Source: Salinibacterium sp. ZJ70
GTDB lineage: Bacteria; Actinomycetota; Actinomycetes; Actinomycetales; Microbacteriaceae
Length of the DNA: 64,000 bases
NCBI RefSeq assembly: GCF_011751865.2
Contig: NZ_CP061770.1
Coordinates: 558,001 to 622,000, forward strand
Reading direction: 5' to 3'
Under the pieces are notes generated by a model. It worked only from the letters and a program-made list of their open reading frames with translations, was not told the DNA's origin and searched no databases. Shown here piece by piece: positions 42,678 to 51,517 of the stretch (position 1 is its first letter; the number at the start of each line of letters is the position of its first letter). A program made the position numbers and the translations under genes.

Positions 42678-44057
42678 ATGACCAAGCGCGAGGGCTTCCT
42701 CACCGTCGACGAACTCGAGTCGGCGGGCATCACCACCGTCATGGTGGTCACCCCGGACGTCTCAGGGCGTCTCGCGGGACGCCGCGTCCCCGTCGAGATC
42801 TTCCTCGACATCGCCGACCACGGCCTCGAGATCTGCACGTGCGCGTGGGCGTGGGATGTCGACCAGTCGTTCGACCTCATCGACGCCGGCAAGCTCGCCG
42901 TCTGCAGCATGGACAACGGCGCACCCGACGTGCTGCTGCGCCCCGACCTGTCGACGCTCCGGCGTGCCGCCTGGCTCGACGGCGTCGCCGTCGTCTTCGG
43001 CGACCCCGAAGACCCGGTGACGGGGGAGCCGCTCACGCTGTCGCCGCGTGTCATCCTCAAGCGCCAGCTCGCGGCGCTCAAGGAGAAGGGCCTCACCCCG
43101 CAGGTGGGCACCGAGCTCGAGTTCTACCTCTTCGAGAACAACCCGCGGTCGCTGCGCAAGTCGGGCTTCCGCGAGGAGCTCGAGCCGACCACCCTCTACG
43201 CGAGCGACTTCATGCTGCAGGAGGGCAACACCTACGAGCCCTTCTTCCAGAAGCTGCGCGCCGACCTCAAGGCGTCGGGCATTCTCGTCGAGGCCGCCCA
43301 GAACGAGTGGGGCACCGGCCAGTGGGAGATGACCTTCGTCTACGGCGAGGCGCTCGAGATGGCTGACCGTCATGCGCTCTACAAGATGGCCGTGCGCGAC
43401 TCGGCCACCCGCGCCGGCATGAGCGTCACGTTCATGGCGAAGCCGCTCGCCGACCAGGCGGGATCCTCGTGCCACGTGCACACGTCGTTCGTCGACGACG
43501 CGGGAGCTCCCGTCCTCTGGTCGGAGACGGGTGAGCACCACTTCAGCGACACGATGCGTCACGCGGTCGCCGGCGTGCTCGAGCACCTGCCCGAGTTCAT
43601 GCTCTGGTACGTGCCGACGATCAACGGCTACGTGCGATCCAACTCGCAGGACGTCGCCGGATTCGGTCGCACCTGGGGCATCGCCAACCGCTCCTGCTCG
43701 GTGCGCGTCGTGGGCCACGCGCCCAAGTCGCTGCGTTTCGAGTTCCGCATCCCCGGCGCCGACACCAACCCGTACCTCACCCTCTCGGGCATCTTCGCGT
43801 CCGTCGTCGACGGCGTCACGCGCGAGCTCGAGCCGCCGGCCATGTCGACGGGCAACGCCTACAACGGCGACGCGGGCGTGCAGGTGGCGACGACCCTCTT
43901 CGAGGCGGCTCGCGACTTCGGTGCATCCGCGTTCGTGACCGAGATGCTCGGCGAGCAGGACGCGTCGCACTACCGGATCATGGGCGAGCACGAGTGGAAC
44001 GTCGCGCAGACCGCGGTGACCGATTGGCAGCTCCGCCGCTACTTCGATCGGATCTGA
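42678..44057 (+). CDS. Glutamine-synthetase-family gamma-glutamyl ligase (PuuA/GlnA4-like)
   Basis: 459 residues of the GS type I fold. VGTELEFYLFENN and EAAQNEWGTGQWEMTF form metal and glutamate sites, MAKPLADQAGSSCHVHTSF the His/ATP region, and RTWGIANRSCSVRVVG the substrate-binding segment. It departs from GlnA in the N-terminal domain and ammonium-site loops, as do PuuA and Streptomyces GlnA3/GlnA4, which join glutamate to polyamines or ethanolamine. It is therefore expected to start the pathway: glutamate + amine + ATP gives gamma-glutamylamide. Stop is one base before the ALDH ATG. Confidence 0.88.
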   Translation: MTKREGFLTVDELESAGITTVMVVTPDVSGRLAGRRVPVEIFLDIADHGLEICTCAWAWDVDQSFDLIDAGKLAVCSMDNGAPDVLLRPDLSTLRRAAWLDGVAVVFGDPEDPVTGEPLTLSPRVILKRQLAALKEKGLTPQVGTELEFYLFENNPRSLRKSGFREELEPTTLYASDFMLQEGNTYEPFFQKLRADLKASGILVEAAQNEWGTGQWEMTFVYGEALEMADRHALYKMAVRDSATRAGMSVTFMAKPLADQAGSSCHVHTSFVDDAGAPVLWSETGEHHFSDTMRHAVAGVLEHLPEFMLWYVPTINGYVRSNSQDVAGFGRTWGIANRSCSVRVVGHAPKSLRFEFRIPGADTNPYLTLSGIFASVVDGVTRELEPPAMSTGNAYNGDAGVQVATTLFEAARDFGASAFVTEMLGEQDASHYRIMGEHEWNVAQTAVTDWQLRRYFDRI

Positions 44058-44058
44058 G

Positions 44059-45516
44059 ATGACCGTCTCGCTTCCCCCCATTCCCGAGACCCGCACCTGG
44101 ATCGGTGGCGCACCCGAAGCGCCTGCCGGTCCGGGTGCGGGCCCCGTGGTCGACCCGAACACGGGAGCGGTGCTCGCCGAGGGCACCACGTCGTCGCCCG
44201 CGCAGCTGGAGGCCGCGATCGCGGCAGCTCACGCCGCGCACGTGCGTGGCGACTGGCTCGCGCTCGGCGTCGAGGGCCGCGCCGCCATCATGGAGCGCTT
44301 CGCCGACGAGCTCGACGCGCTCGCGGAGCCGATCGCCGTGCTCGATGCGGTGAACTCCGGCGTGCCCGTCTCGCTCACCCGTCTCTTCGGCGGCAGCAAT
44401 GGTGGCGCGGTCCGCGCCGCGATCGGGCACTTCCGTGCCCTCGGCGACGCGCGTGCCGTGCCCGCCGACGACCGCGACGTGAAGGTGCACTGGATCCCGT
44501 GGGGTCCGACGGCGCTCATCACGCCGTGGAACGCGCCGAGCGCCATGGTCGTCAAGAAGCTCGCCTACACGCTCATGGCGGGCTCGCCCGCCATCGTGAA
44601 GCCCTCGCCGGCGTCGCCCTTCAGCGCACAGCTCGTGATGGAGGCGCTGGTGCGCGCGGGCGCGCCAGCGGGCCTCGTCTCGCTCGTCGAAGGTGGCGCG
44701 GACATCGGATCGGCGCTCGTCGCCGACCCGCGCGTGCGTGCCGTCTCGATGACGGGATCGACCCCCACCGGTCGCGCGATCGCGGCCGCCGCGGCGCCGA
44801 ACTTCACGCGACTGCACCTCGAACTCGGGTCGAACAACCCCGCGATCGTGCGTGCGGACGCCGACATCGAGCTCACCGCCGACAGCCTCGTCTCGGGCTT
44901 CCTCAAGCTCTCGGGTCAGTGGTGCGAGGCTCCCCGTCGTGTCTACGTGGCGCGTGAGCGTGCCGCGGAGCTCGAGGCGGCGCTCGTCGCGCGTCTGATG
45001 AGCGTGCGCGTCGGGTCGAGCCTCGACGAGGCATCCGAGGTCGGGCCGGTCGCCTACGAAGGCCGTCGCACCGAGCTGCTCGCGCAACGCGACGCCCTCG
45101 CGGCGGCAGGCGGACGCGTGGTGACGGTGCACGAGATCCCCGAGGAGGGCTGGTTCATCGCGCCGACGCTCGTGATCGACGCGGATGTGGAGCCCGGGGT
45201 CGAGGTCTTCGGCCCCATCCTCACGATCACCTCCGTCGGCTCCGACGCGGAGGCGCTCGCGCGCGCCAACAGCGGCCAGGTCGGTCTCGCCGGGTACGTG
45301 TACTCGGCGGACGGCGCGGCCGCGCGTGCGCTCGGTGTGCGTCTCGACGCGGGTGAGGTCAAGGTCAACTCCTCGAGCGTCCTCGACATGTCTCCCGAGT
45401 CCGAGCAGGCGTTCTTCGGGGCCTCCGGCCTCGGAGGACACGGCGACGCGGGCCTGGCTCGTTTCGCCGTCGGTGCACGGATCGTGGGAGAGGATCCCGC
45501 TGGTCTTCCCCTCTGA
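44059..45516 (+). CDS. Aldehyde dehydrogenase (NAD(P)-dependent)
   Basis: 485 residues. Family motifs: PTALITPWNAPSAMVVKKLAYTLMAGSPAIVKPSP (cofactor Lys), MTGSTPTGRAI, the general-base Glu in LHLELGSNNPAIV, the nucleophile Cys in SGQWCEAPRR, and ESEQAFFGASGLGG near the end. It should oxidise the gamma-glutamyl-aminoaldehyde to the acid (the PuuC step). The N-terminus is a little short compared with PuuC. It begins one base after the ligase gene and is clearly part of the operon. Confidence 0.9.
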   Translation: MTVSLPPIPETRTWIGGAPEAPAGPGAGPVVDPNTGAVLAEGTTSSPAQLEAAIAAAHAAHVRGDWLALGVEGRAAIMERFADELDALAEPIAVLDAVNSGVPVSLTRLFGGSNGGAVRAAIGHFRALGDARAVPADDRDVKVHWIPWGPTALITPWNAPSAMVVKKLAYTLMAGSPAIVKPSPASPFSAQLVMEALVRAGAPAGLVSLVEGGADIGSALVADPRVRAVSMTGSTPTGRAIAAAAAPNFTRLHLELGSNNPAIVRADADIELTADSLVSGFLKLSGQWCEAPRRVYVARERAAELEAALVARLMSVRVGSSLDEASEVGPVAYEGRRTELLAQRDALAAAGGRVVTVHEIPEEGWFIAPTLVIDADVEPGVEVFGPILTITSVGSDAEALARANSGQVGLAGYVYSADGAAARALGVRLDAGEVKVNSSSVLDMSPESEQAFFGASGLGGHGDAGLARFAVGARIVGEDPAGLPL

Positions 45517-45535
45517 CCGTTAGGGTTCACTCATC

Positions 45536-46264
45536 GTGGTGACGCAGATCGAACCGATGTCGGCACGCAGCGTGCTGGGCTACCAGGCGGTGGTGGATCA
45601 CCTCCGCCGGGAATTCATGCTCGGCAGGCTGCGTCCCGGTGACCGTCTGCCCGCGGAGCGCCAGCTCGCGGAGCACCTCGGTGTGGCGCGCGAGACCCTG
45701 CGCCAGGCGTACCGCCTGCTCGAGGGCGGCGGCCACATCGAGATCCGCCGCGGCGCCCGCGGCGGCGCGATCGTGCTCGAGACATTCGTCGATCGCACCC
45801 AGATGATCACGGAGGTCGCCGCGCGCAGCGAGGAGATCATCCAGCTCGTCGAGTTCCGTTCGGTCGTCGAGACGGCCGCCGCCCAGCTGGCGGCCGTCCG
45901 ACGCACCGACGAGGAGCTGCACGAGATGGTGGAGGCGCAGCGCGAGCTGCGCGAGGCCACGCTGCTGCGCGACCTGCGCGCCGCAGACACCAGGTTCCAC
46001 CTCGCGATCGCCGCGGCCGCCCGCAACCCACGCCTCACGAGTGCGATCGAGGATGCCAGGGTGGCGATGTTCCAGCCGGTCGACGCACTCGACTTCCAGT
46101 TCGTGAAGGAAGCCAGCCTCGATGGCCACGACGCGCTCCTCGACGCGATCCGCCACCAGGATCCGGATGCCGCGGCGCGCGCTATGCGCACCCACCTGGG
46201 GGTCACCAAGGATCACTTCAGCGAGCTGCTCGCCAGCTGGGGCGTCGGCGACGTCACCCTATGA
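45536..46264 (+). CDS. GntR family regulator (FCD type)
   Basis: 242 residues. Winged helix-turn-helix at about 13-75 (YQAVVDHLRREFMLGRLRPGDRLPAERQLAEHLGVARETLRQAYRLLEGGGHIEI) and an FCD effector domain with DTRFHLAIAAAARN and SLDGHDALLDAIRHQDPD. TAGGGT (45521-45526) lies nine bases before the GTG, suggesting an internal promoter with a leaderless transcript. It follows the catabolic genes and probably regulates the operon, with the repeats at 39596-39623 as its possible target. Confidence 0.85.
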   Translation: MVTQIEPMSARSVLGYQAVVDHLRREFMLGRLRPGDRLPAERQLAEHLGVARETLRQAYRLLEGGGHIEIRRGARGGAIVLETFVDRTQMITEVAARSEEIIQLVEFRSVVETAAAQLAAVRRTDEELHEMVEAQRELREATLLRDLRAADTRFHLAIAAAARNPRLTSAIEDARVAMFQPVDALDFQFVKEASLDGHDALLDAIRHQDPDAAARAMRTHLGVTKDHFSELLASWGVGDVTL

Positions 46265-46809
46265 GCGACGAGCTGCGGAGGCGACTGAGGGCTCTGCCCT
46301 CGTTCCCTGCCGAGCTCCCGTCGTTCGATCCGGATGCGGCGCCGTACGCGCCCGAGGCGCTGTTCCTCGAGTGGCTCGACGACGCCGTTCAGGCGGGCGT
46401 GCTCGCGGCGCATGCGCCGGTCCTCGCGACGACGGGCATGAGCGGACCGAGCGCGCGCGTGCTCATCCTGCGCGACCTCGATGAGCGTGGCTGGCTCATC
46501 GGCACGCCCTTCGACAGCCGCCCGGGCATCGAGATGTCGGCGTCAGGTCAGGCGGCACTCACCTTCTTCTGGCCCGCACGCGGGCGCCAGGTGCGCGTCG
46601 AGGGGCACGTGACGCAGGCCTCGCCCGAGGAGTCGGCGTCCGATGCACGCGCGCGTGCGGAAGCGTTGGGGGTGCCTGTCGTGGAGACGTGGGCGCTGTG
46701 GCGAATCGCCACTGGCCAGGTCGAGTTCTGGCAGGCGTCGCACGATCGCGCGCACATCCGCCTGCGCTACGAGCGCGCGGGCGACACCTGGGAGCGCCGC
46801 CGCCTCTGA
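46261..46809 (+). CDS. Pyridoxamine 5'-phosphate oxidase (PdxH-like)
   Basis: 182 residues. The PdxH pattern is clear: ARVLILRDLDERGWLIGTPFDSRPGIEM (FMN-binding), ALTFFWPARGRQVRVEG, and the C-terminal QVEFWQASHDRAHIRLRYER with WERRRL, close to the canonical end of PdxH. It oxidises pyridoxamine or pyridoxine phosphate to PLP. The start overlaps the gntR stop (ATGA), so it is co-expressed with the regulator. A divergent PdxH relative with another amine substrate is possible in this context. Confidence 0.85.
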   Translation: MSDELRRRLRALPSFPAELPSFDPDAAPYAPEALFLEWLDDAVQAGVLAAHAPVLATTGMSGPSARVLILRDLDERGWLIGTPFDSRPGIEMSASGQAALTFFWPARGRQVRVEGHVTQASPEESASDARARAEALGVPVVETWALWRIATGQVEFWQASHDRAHIRLRYERAGDTWERRRL

Positions 46810-46829
46810 GGCACGACCCGGAGCGGCCG

Positions 46830-49800
46830 TCAGCCCTCGAGGGCCTTGCGGATGCGCTGCACGCTCACGGGGCCCGCGGCGCCGAGGTGCTGGGCGAAGA
46901 GCGACAGGCGCAGCTCCTCCAGCATCCAACGCACGGCGACGAGCCGCGGGGGCGTGTTGCCCGCATGGGGGAGCGTGGCGCCCGTCTTCGTGTAGAGCGC
47001 GGTGGCTTCGTCGACCTGCACCTGCCAGGCGCGGTCGCGCCCGGGGTTCTCGGTGAGCTTCTGCACACGGTAGGTGATGCCCGCGAGGTACACGGGGTAT
47101 CGGCGCAGCTGCGCGAGCCCCGCCCGGCGCACGAAGCCCGGGTGGATGAGGGCGCCGAGCTGCGAGCGCGCGTCGCCCAGCGGGCCCATGAACGCGATGT
47201 TGGATGCCTGCGAGATGGCCTTGTCGGCCTCCTTCGCGGCTCCCAGAATGCGCGCGGTGAGCCCAGCGGCTGCGAAGAGCGCATCCAGGAGCCCGGCGTT
47301 GACCTTCTCCTGCAGCGCCGCGAAGTCGGCGGGCGTGCGGGGTGAAGCGCCTTCGCTCAGCTCCTCGACGACGGCGAGCATGACGTCGTCGAGCAGCGCC
47401 TTGGTGGAGGCGTACGGCGCAGTCGCGAGCAGCAGCTTCTCGGTGCCGGTGAGCTGCTGCTGCACGTAGCTGAGCGGGTTGGGGAGCGTGAGCGCGATGA
47501 GACGCTGCACGCCGCGGATGTGCGAGGCCTCCGCCTGCGCGCGGCTCGCGAAGACCTTGAGGTCGACGCCGGCGCCCGTGTCGACGAGGGCCGGGTAGCC
47601 GACGACGGTCGAGCCGCCCTGCTTCGCGGTGACCTGCTCGGGCAGCTTGCCGAGATCCCATTCGGTGATGCCGGTGCGCTCCATGTCGCGGCCGGGGGTG
47701 GCGGCGGCGGTGGCGACGGCGACGTCGGTGCGCGCGCGCTCGGCGAGGCGGGTCTGCAGGGCAGCGAGATCGCGACCCGCGGCGAGGGTGCGGCCGCGCT
47801 GATCGACGACGGCGTAGCGCATCGTGAGGTGCTCGGGCACGCGCTCCCACTCGATGTCGGAGGCGGTGACGGGGGTGTGCGTCGCGGCGCGGATGGCCTC
47901 CGCGAGCGCCTCCGCGATGGGGGCATCCGAGTGCACCGGCAGCTGGGCGCCGAGGCGGCGGGCCCAGTCCGCGGCAGGTACGACGTTCTTGCGAATGGCT
48001 TTCGGCAGCGCCTTGATGAGCGCGGTGAGCAGATCCTCGCGCAGGCCAGGCACGAGCCAGTCGAAGCCGCGCTCGGTCACGCGCGGGAGCACGGCGAGCG
48101 GGATGACCACCGTCACGCCGTCGTCATCCGCGCCCGGCTCGAATCGGTAGGTGAGCTTGAAGCGCGCGTCACCCTGCATCCACTCGTCGGGGAAGCCCGC
48201 GGCATCGCCCGCGTCGTCGTCCTCGAGCAGGTCGCTGCGGCTCATCGTGAGGAGCTCGGGCTGCTCGACCTTGGTCTTCTTCCACCAGCTCGCGAAGCGG
48301 CGCGAGTCGGTCACGTCGTCGGGGATGCGGCGGTCGTAGAACTCGAAGACGGCTTCGTCGCCCGTGAGGATGTCGCGGCGGCGGGTGCGCTCCTCGACCT
48401 CGCTGAGCTCCCGGCGCAGCTGCTCGTTGGCGCGGTCGAAGCCGAGCAGTGACGAGCGCTCCAGCTCCTGCGGCCAGTCGCCTTCGACGAGAGCGTGGCG
48501 GATGAACAGCTCGCGCGCGAGGGGTGCGTCGATGCGGGCGAGCTGGGCGCGGCGGCGCTGGATGATCGGCACCCCGTAGAGGGTCGCCTTCTCCCACACG
48601 AGCGCAGCGCCCTGCTTGCTCGACCAGTGCGGCTCGGAGTAGGAGCGCTTCACGAGGTCGCCCGCGATGGGCTCCGCCCACGCCGGGTCGATCGACGCGA
48701 CGGTGCGCGCGAACAGGCGCGAGGTCTCGACGAGCTCGGCGGCCATCACGGCCGCGGGGTTCTTCTTGGCGAGCCCGGAGCCTGGGAAGATCACGAAGCG
48801 CTGGCCGCGGGATCCGAGGTAGTCCTTTTTATCGGCATCGCGCAGGCCCAGGCGCGAGAGCAGCCCTGCGAGCATCGACTTGTGGATCCCGTCGGCATCC
48901 GTCGACCGCTCGCCGGGTGTGAGACCCACCGACTTGCCGGCCCGCACGAGCTGCCGGTAGAGGTCCTGCCATTCGCGCACGCGCAGGTAGTTGAGGAACT
49001 CGGCCTTGCACATGCGGCGGAAGGCGCTCGACGAGAGCTCCTTCTGCTTCTCCTCGAGGTGGTTCCAGAGGTTCAGCAGCGAGATGAAGTCGGATCCCGG
49101 ATCGCGGAACCGCGCGTGCGCGGCATCCGCCTGCTGGCGCTTCTCGAGGGGGCGCTCGCGCGGATCCTGGATCGAGAGCCCGGCGACGATCGCGGCGACC
49201 TCGCGCACGACGCCGTGCTTCTTGGCTTCCACGAGCATGCGCCCGAAGCGCGGGTCGACGGGCAGGCGTGCGAGGTCGCGGCCGGTGCGGGTGATGCGCT
49301 GCTCGTTGTCGACGGCGCCGAGCTCCGAGAGCAGGTCGAGGCCGTCGGCGATGCCGCGGGAGTCGGGCGGCGTGAGGAAGGGGAACTCGCGGATGTCGCC
49401 GAGCCGCAGCTCGAGCATCTGCAGGATGACGGCGGCGAGGCCCGTGCGCAGCACCTCGGGGTCGGTGAACTCGGGGCGGCGCGCGAAGTCGTCCTCCGAG
49501 TAGAGGCGGATCGCGATGCCGTCGCTCGTGCGGCCGGCGCGCCCCGAGCGCTGGTTGGCACTCGCCTGGCTGATCGCCTCGATGGGCAGGCGCTGCACCT
49601 TGGCGCGCGGCGAGTAGCGGCTGATGCGCGCGGTTCCGGCGTCGATGACGTACTTGATGCCGGGCACGGTGAGGCTCGTCTCGGCGACGTTGGTGGCGAG
49701 CACGACGCGACGGCGGATGCCGGGGGTGCGCTTCGTGTCGAACACGCGGTGCTGCTCGGCGGCGGAGAGACGCCCATAGAGGGGCACGACTTCGGTGTCG

Positions 49801-50792
49801 CTGCCGAAGCGACCGCTCACGACATCCGCGGCATCCCGGATCTCGGACTCGCCCGAGAGGAACACGAGCACGTCGCCCGGGGCCTCGCGCCCGAGCTCCA
49901 CGAGCGCGTCGATGATGCCCTGCTGCACGTCGCCACTGTCCGCTGCCCCCTGCGCTTGCGCCTGCGCCTGCGCCTGCGCTTGCGGTTGTGCAGGACCGCC
50001 GTTCCGTTGTGCAGGAACCGGATTCCGTTGTGCAGGAGATCCGGATGCGGTCCGGCCCGATAGACCCGGGTTTCCGGACGACGGACGCGCCGCATCCTGC
50101 ATAACGTCGCTGCCGTCCTGCATAACGGAGACGGCGTCCTGCATAACGTCGTCGTCGTCCTGCATAACCGTTCCCACGAGGGGGCGGTAGCGGATCTCGA
50201 CCGGATAGGTGCGGCCGGAGACCTCGATCACGGGGGCGGGTTCGCCATCCGCGTCGGCGAAGTGGCGGGCGAAGCTCTCGGGGTCGATCGTCGCCGAGGT
50301 GACGATGACCTTGAGGTCGGGGCGTCGGGGGAGGAGCCGCTTGAGGTAGCCGAGCAGGAAGTCGATCGTGAGGCTGCGTTCGTGGGCCTCGTCGATGATG
50401 ATCGTGTCGTAGGCGCGCAGGTCGCGGTCGCGCGTGAGCTCGGCGAGCAGCACGCCGTCGGTCATGAGCTTGATGCGGGTGTCGACCTTGGTGCGGTCGT
50501 CGAATCGCACCTGGTAGCCCACGACGCCGCCGAGTTCGACGCCGAGTTCGGAGGCGACGCGTTCCGCGATGGAGCGCGCGGCGATGCGTCGAGGCTGCGT
50601 GTGGCCGATCTTCTCGCGCCCCAGCTCGAGGCACATCTTGGGCAGCTGGGTGGTCTTGCCGGAGCCGGTGGCGCCCGCGATGACGACCACCTGGTTGTCG
50701 CGGATGGCGTCGATGATCTCGTCGTGCGCCTGGCTGACGGGCAGCTCGGGCGGGTAGACGATGCGGATGCTGGGGGTGTTCTCGGGCGACAT
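46830..50792 (-). CDS. hrpA: ATP-dependent helicase HrpA (DEAH-box)
   Basis: 1320 residues. Walker A GATGSGKTT (40-48), DEAH at 134-137 (IIIDEAHERS), VTSATIDPESFA, and second RecA domain motifs (VVLATNVAETSLTVPGIKYVIDAG; QRSGRAGRTSDG), then HA2/OB domains and a long C-terminal DUF3418, the HrpA-specific region. HrpA rescues stalled ribosomes or unwinds mRNA. GAAAGG supports the ATG at 50792. Odd: residues about 208-281, between domain 1 motifs, are a repeat-derived insert (VMQD and AQRN heptads, then Gln-Ala repeats) encoded by the array at 49985-50168. Confidence 0.93.
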   Translation of the reverse strand: MSPENTPSIRIVYPPELPVSQAHDEIIDAIRDNQVVVIAGATGSGKTTQLPKMCLELGREKIGHTQPRRIAARSIAERVASELGVELGGVVGYQVRFDDRTKVDTRIKLMTDGVLLAELTRDRDLRAYDTIIIDEAHERSLTIDFLLGYLKRLLPRRPDLKVIVTSATIDPESFARHFADADGEPAPVIEVSGRTYPVEIRYRPLVGTVMQDDDDVMQDAVSVMQDGSDVMQDAARPSSGNPGLSGRTASGSPAQRNPVPAQRNGGPAQPQAQAQAQAQAQGAADSGDVQQGIIDALVELGREAPGDVLVFLSGESEIRDAADVVSGRFGSDTEVVPLYGRLSAAEQHRVFDTKRTPGIRRRVVLATNVAETSLTVPGIKYVIDAGTARISRYSPRAKVQRLPIEAISQASANQRSGRAGRTSDGIAIRLYSEDDFARRPEFTDPEVLRTGLAAVILQMLELRLGDIREFPFLTPPDSRGIADGLDLLSELGAVDNEQRITRTGRDLARLPVDPRFGRMLVEAKKHGVVREVAAIVAGLSIQDPRERPLEKRQQADAAHARFRDPGSDFISLLNLWNHLEEKQKELSSSAFRRMCKAEFLNYLRVREWQDLYRQLVRAGKSVGLTPGERSTDADGIHKSMLAGLLSRLGLRDADKKDYLGSRGQRFVIFPGSGLAKKNPAAVMAAELVETSRLFARTVASIDPAWAEPIAGDLVKRSYSEPHWSSKQGAALVWEKATLYGVPIIQRRRAQLARIDAPLARELFIRHALVEGDWPQELERSSLLGFDRANEQLRRELSEVEERTRRRDILTGDEAVFEFYDRRIPDDVTDSRRFASWWKKTKVEQPELLTMSRSDLLEDDDAGDAAGFPDEWMQGDARFKLTYRFEPGADDDGVTVVIPLAVLPRVTERGFDWLVPGLREDLLTALIKALPKAIRKNVVPAADWARRLGAQLPVHSDAPIAEALAEAIRAATHTPVTASDIEWERVPEHLTMRYAVVDQRGRTLAAGRDLAALQTRLAERARTDVAVATAAATPGRDMERTGITEWDLGKLPEQVTAKQGGSTVVGYPALVDTGAGVDLKVFASRAQAEASHIRGVQRLIALTLPNPLSYVQQQLTGTEKLLLATAPYASTKALLDDVMLAVVEELSEGASPRTPADFAALQEKVNAGLLDALFAAAGLTARILGAAKEADKAISQASNIAFMGPLGDARSQLGALIHPGFVRRAGLAQLRRYPVYLAGITYRVQKLTENPGRDRAWQVQVDEATALYTKTGATLPHAGNTPPRLVAVRWMLEELRLSLFAQHLGAAGPVSVQRIRKALEG
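49985..50168 (-). repeat. Two-way 21-base-periodic 11-mer array inside hrpA
   Basis: GTTGTGCAGGA occurs at 49985, 50006 and 50027, and TCCTGCATAAC (the reverse complement of GTTATGCAGGA) at 50095, 50116, 50137 and 50158. Every step is exactly 21 bases. The two arms face each other across 57 bases rich in TCCGGA-like dyads. Each unit is seven codons, so copy changes keep the helicase frame. An adjoining 6-base GCCTGC repeat (about 49955-49985) encodes Gln-Ala repeats. Confidence 0.88.
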
Positions 50793-50831
50793 GAGCCTTT
50801 CATCGTACGTCGCCCGGCGATGCAAACAGGC

Positions 50832-50862
50832 TTGACCATCAAAGCACTTTGCGTTACAAAGT
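50832..50862 (+). promoter_or_regulatory. Leaderless promoter with overlapping operator for the ABC exporter operon
   Basis: TTGACC (50832-50837), a 17-base spacer and TACAAA (50855-50860); the ATG follows six bases later, so the mRNA is leaderless. ACTTTG-CGTTA-CAAAGT (50846-50862) is a perfect six-base inverted repeat covering the -10 box, a likely site for the operon's own winged-helix regulator. Confidence 0.7.
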
Positions 50863-50866
50863 ACCT

Positions 50867-51517
50867 ATGACCAGCGACCAGCGCACCGATCCCGCGGACG
50901 ACGCCCCCCTCGACCCGCGCGAGATGCTCGCCCTCATCCAGGGTGAGACCACCACCGTGCGGCGTGCCCTCGAAGCGCAGACCCCCGTCTACTACTTCGT
51001 GTGGGGCGTCGCCTGGCTCGTGGGCTATGTCGTGTACTGGGCGGGATCGCCGGGCTCCGGATCGCCGATCGCGCTGCCCCAGGTGCCGGCCACCATCGCC
51101 TTCGCCGCGTTCATCTTCGCCGCGGCCGTCATCTCCGCCGTGGTCGGCATCCGCAGCAACCGCGGGATCAAGGGCACAAGCGAGTGGGTCGGCACGATCT
51201 ACGGGCTCTCGTGGCCGATCCTCGGGTTCGCGATCGCCTCGGTCGGCTTCTCCCTCATCCGGCAGGGGATGTCGCCCGAGCTCGCCTCGATCTACTTCAC
51301 CTCCTCCTACGCGCTTCTCGTCGCCGCGCTCTACCTCGCCGGCGCGATGCTCTGGCACTCGCTCGACCAGCTCGTGATCGCGATCATCCTCGCCGTCGCG
51401 GCTGGCGTCACGCCCGTGTTCGGGTACCCGAACCACCTGCTCGCGATGGCGTTCATCGCCGGTCCCGCTCTGCTCGTCGGCGGCGTCATCGCGGCCGTCC
51501 GCAACCGGAGGCTGTGA
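50867..51517 (+). CDS. Hypothetical six-helix membrane protein of an ABC/regulator operon
   Basis: 216 residues. A soluble N-terminus (about 40 residues, PREMLALIQGETTTVRRALEAQTPVYYFVWG) leads into five to six hydrophobic segments. Similar proteins are regularly encoded upstream of a small winged-helix regulator and an ABC-2 exporter in actinobacteria; their function is unknown. Its stop overlaps the next start by one base. Confidence 0.75.
   Translation: MTSDQRTDPADDAPLDPREMLALIQGETTTVRRALEAQTPVYYFVWGVAWLVGYVVYWAGSPGSGSPIALPQVPATIAFAAFIFAAAVISAVVGIRSNRGIKGTSEWVGTIYGLSWPILGFAIASVGFSLIRQGMSPELASIYFTSSYALLVAALYLAGAMLWHSLDQLVIAIILAVAAGVTPVFGYPNHLLAMAFIAGPALLVGGVIAAVRNRRL

Noticed and set aside
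49985..50168. CRISPR array
   Set aside because: Regular spacing and repeats, but units are 11 bases with 10-base gaps, occur in both orientations, and lie inside a coding frame with no cas genes.
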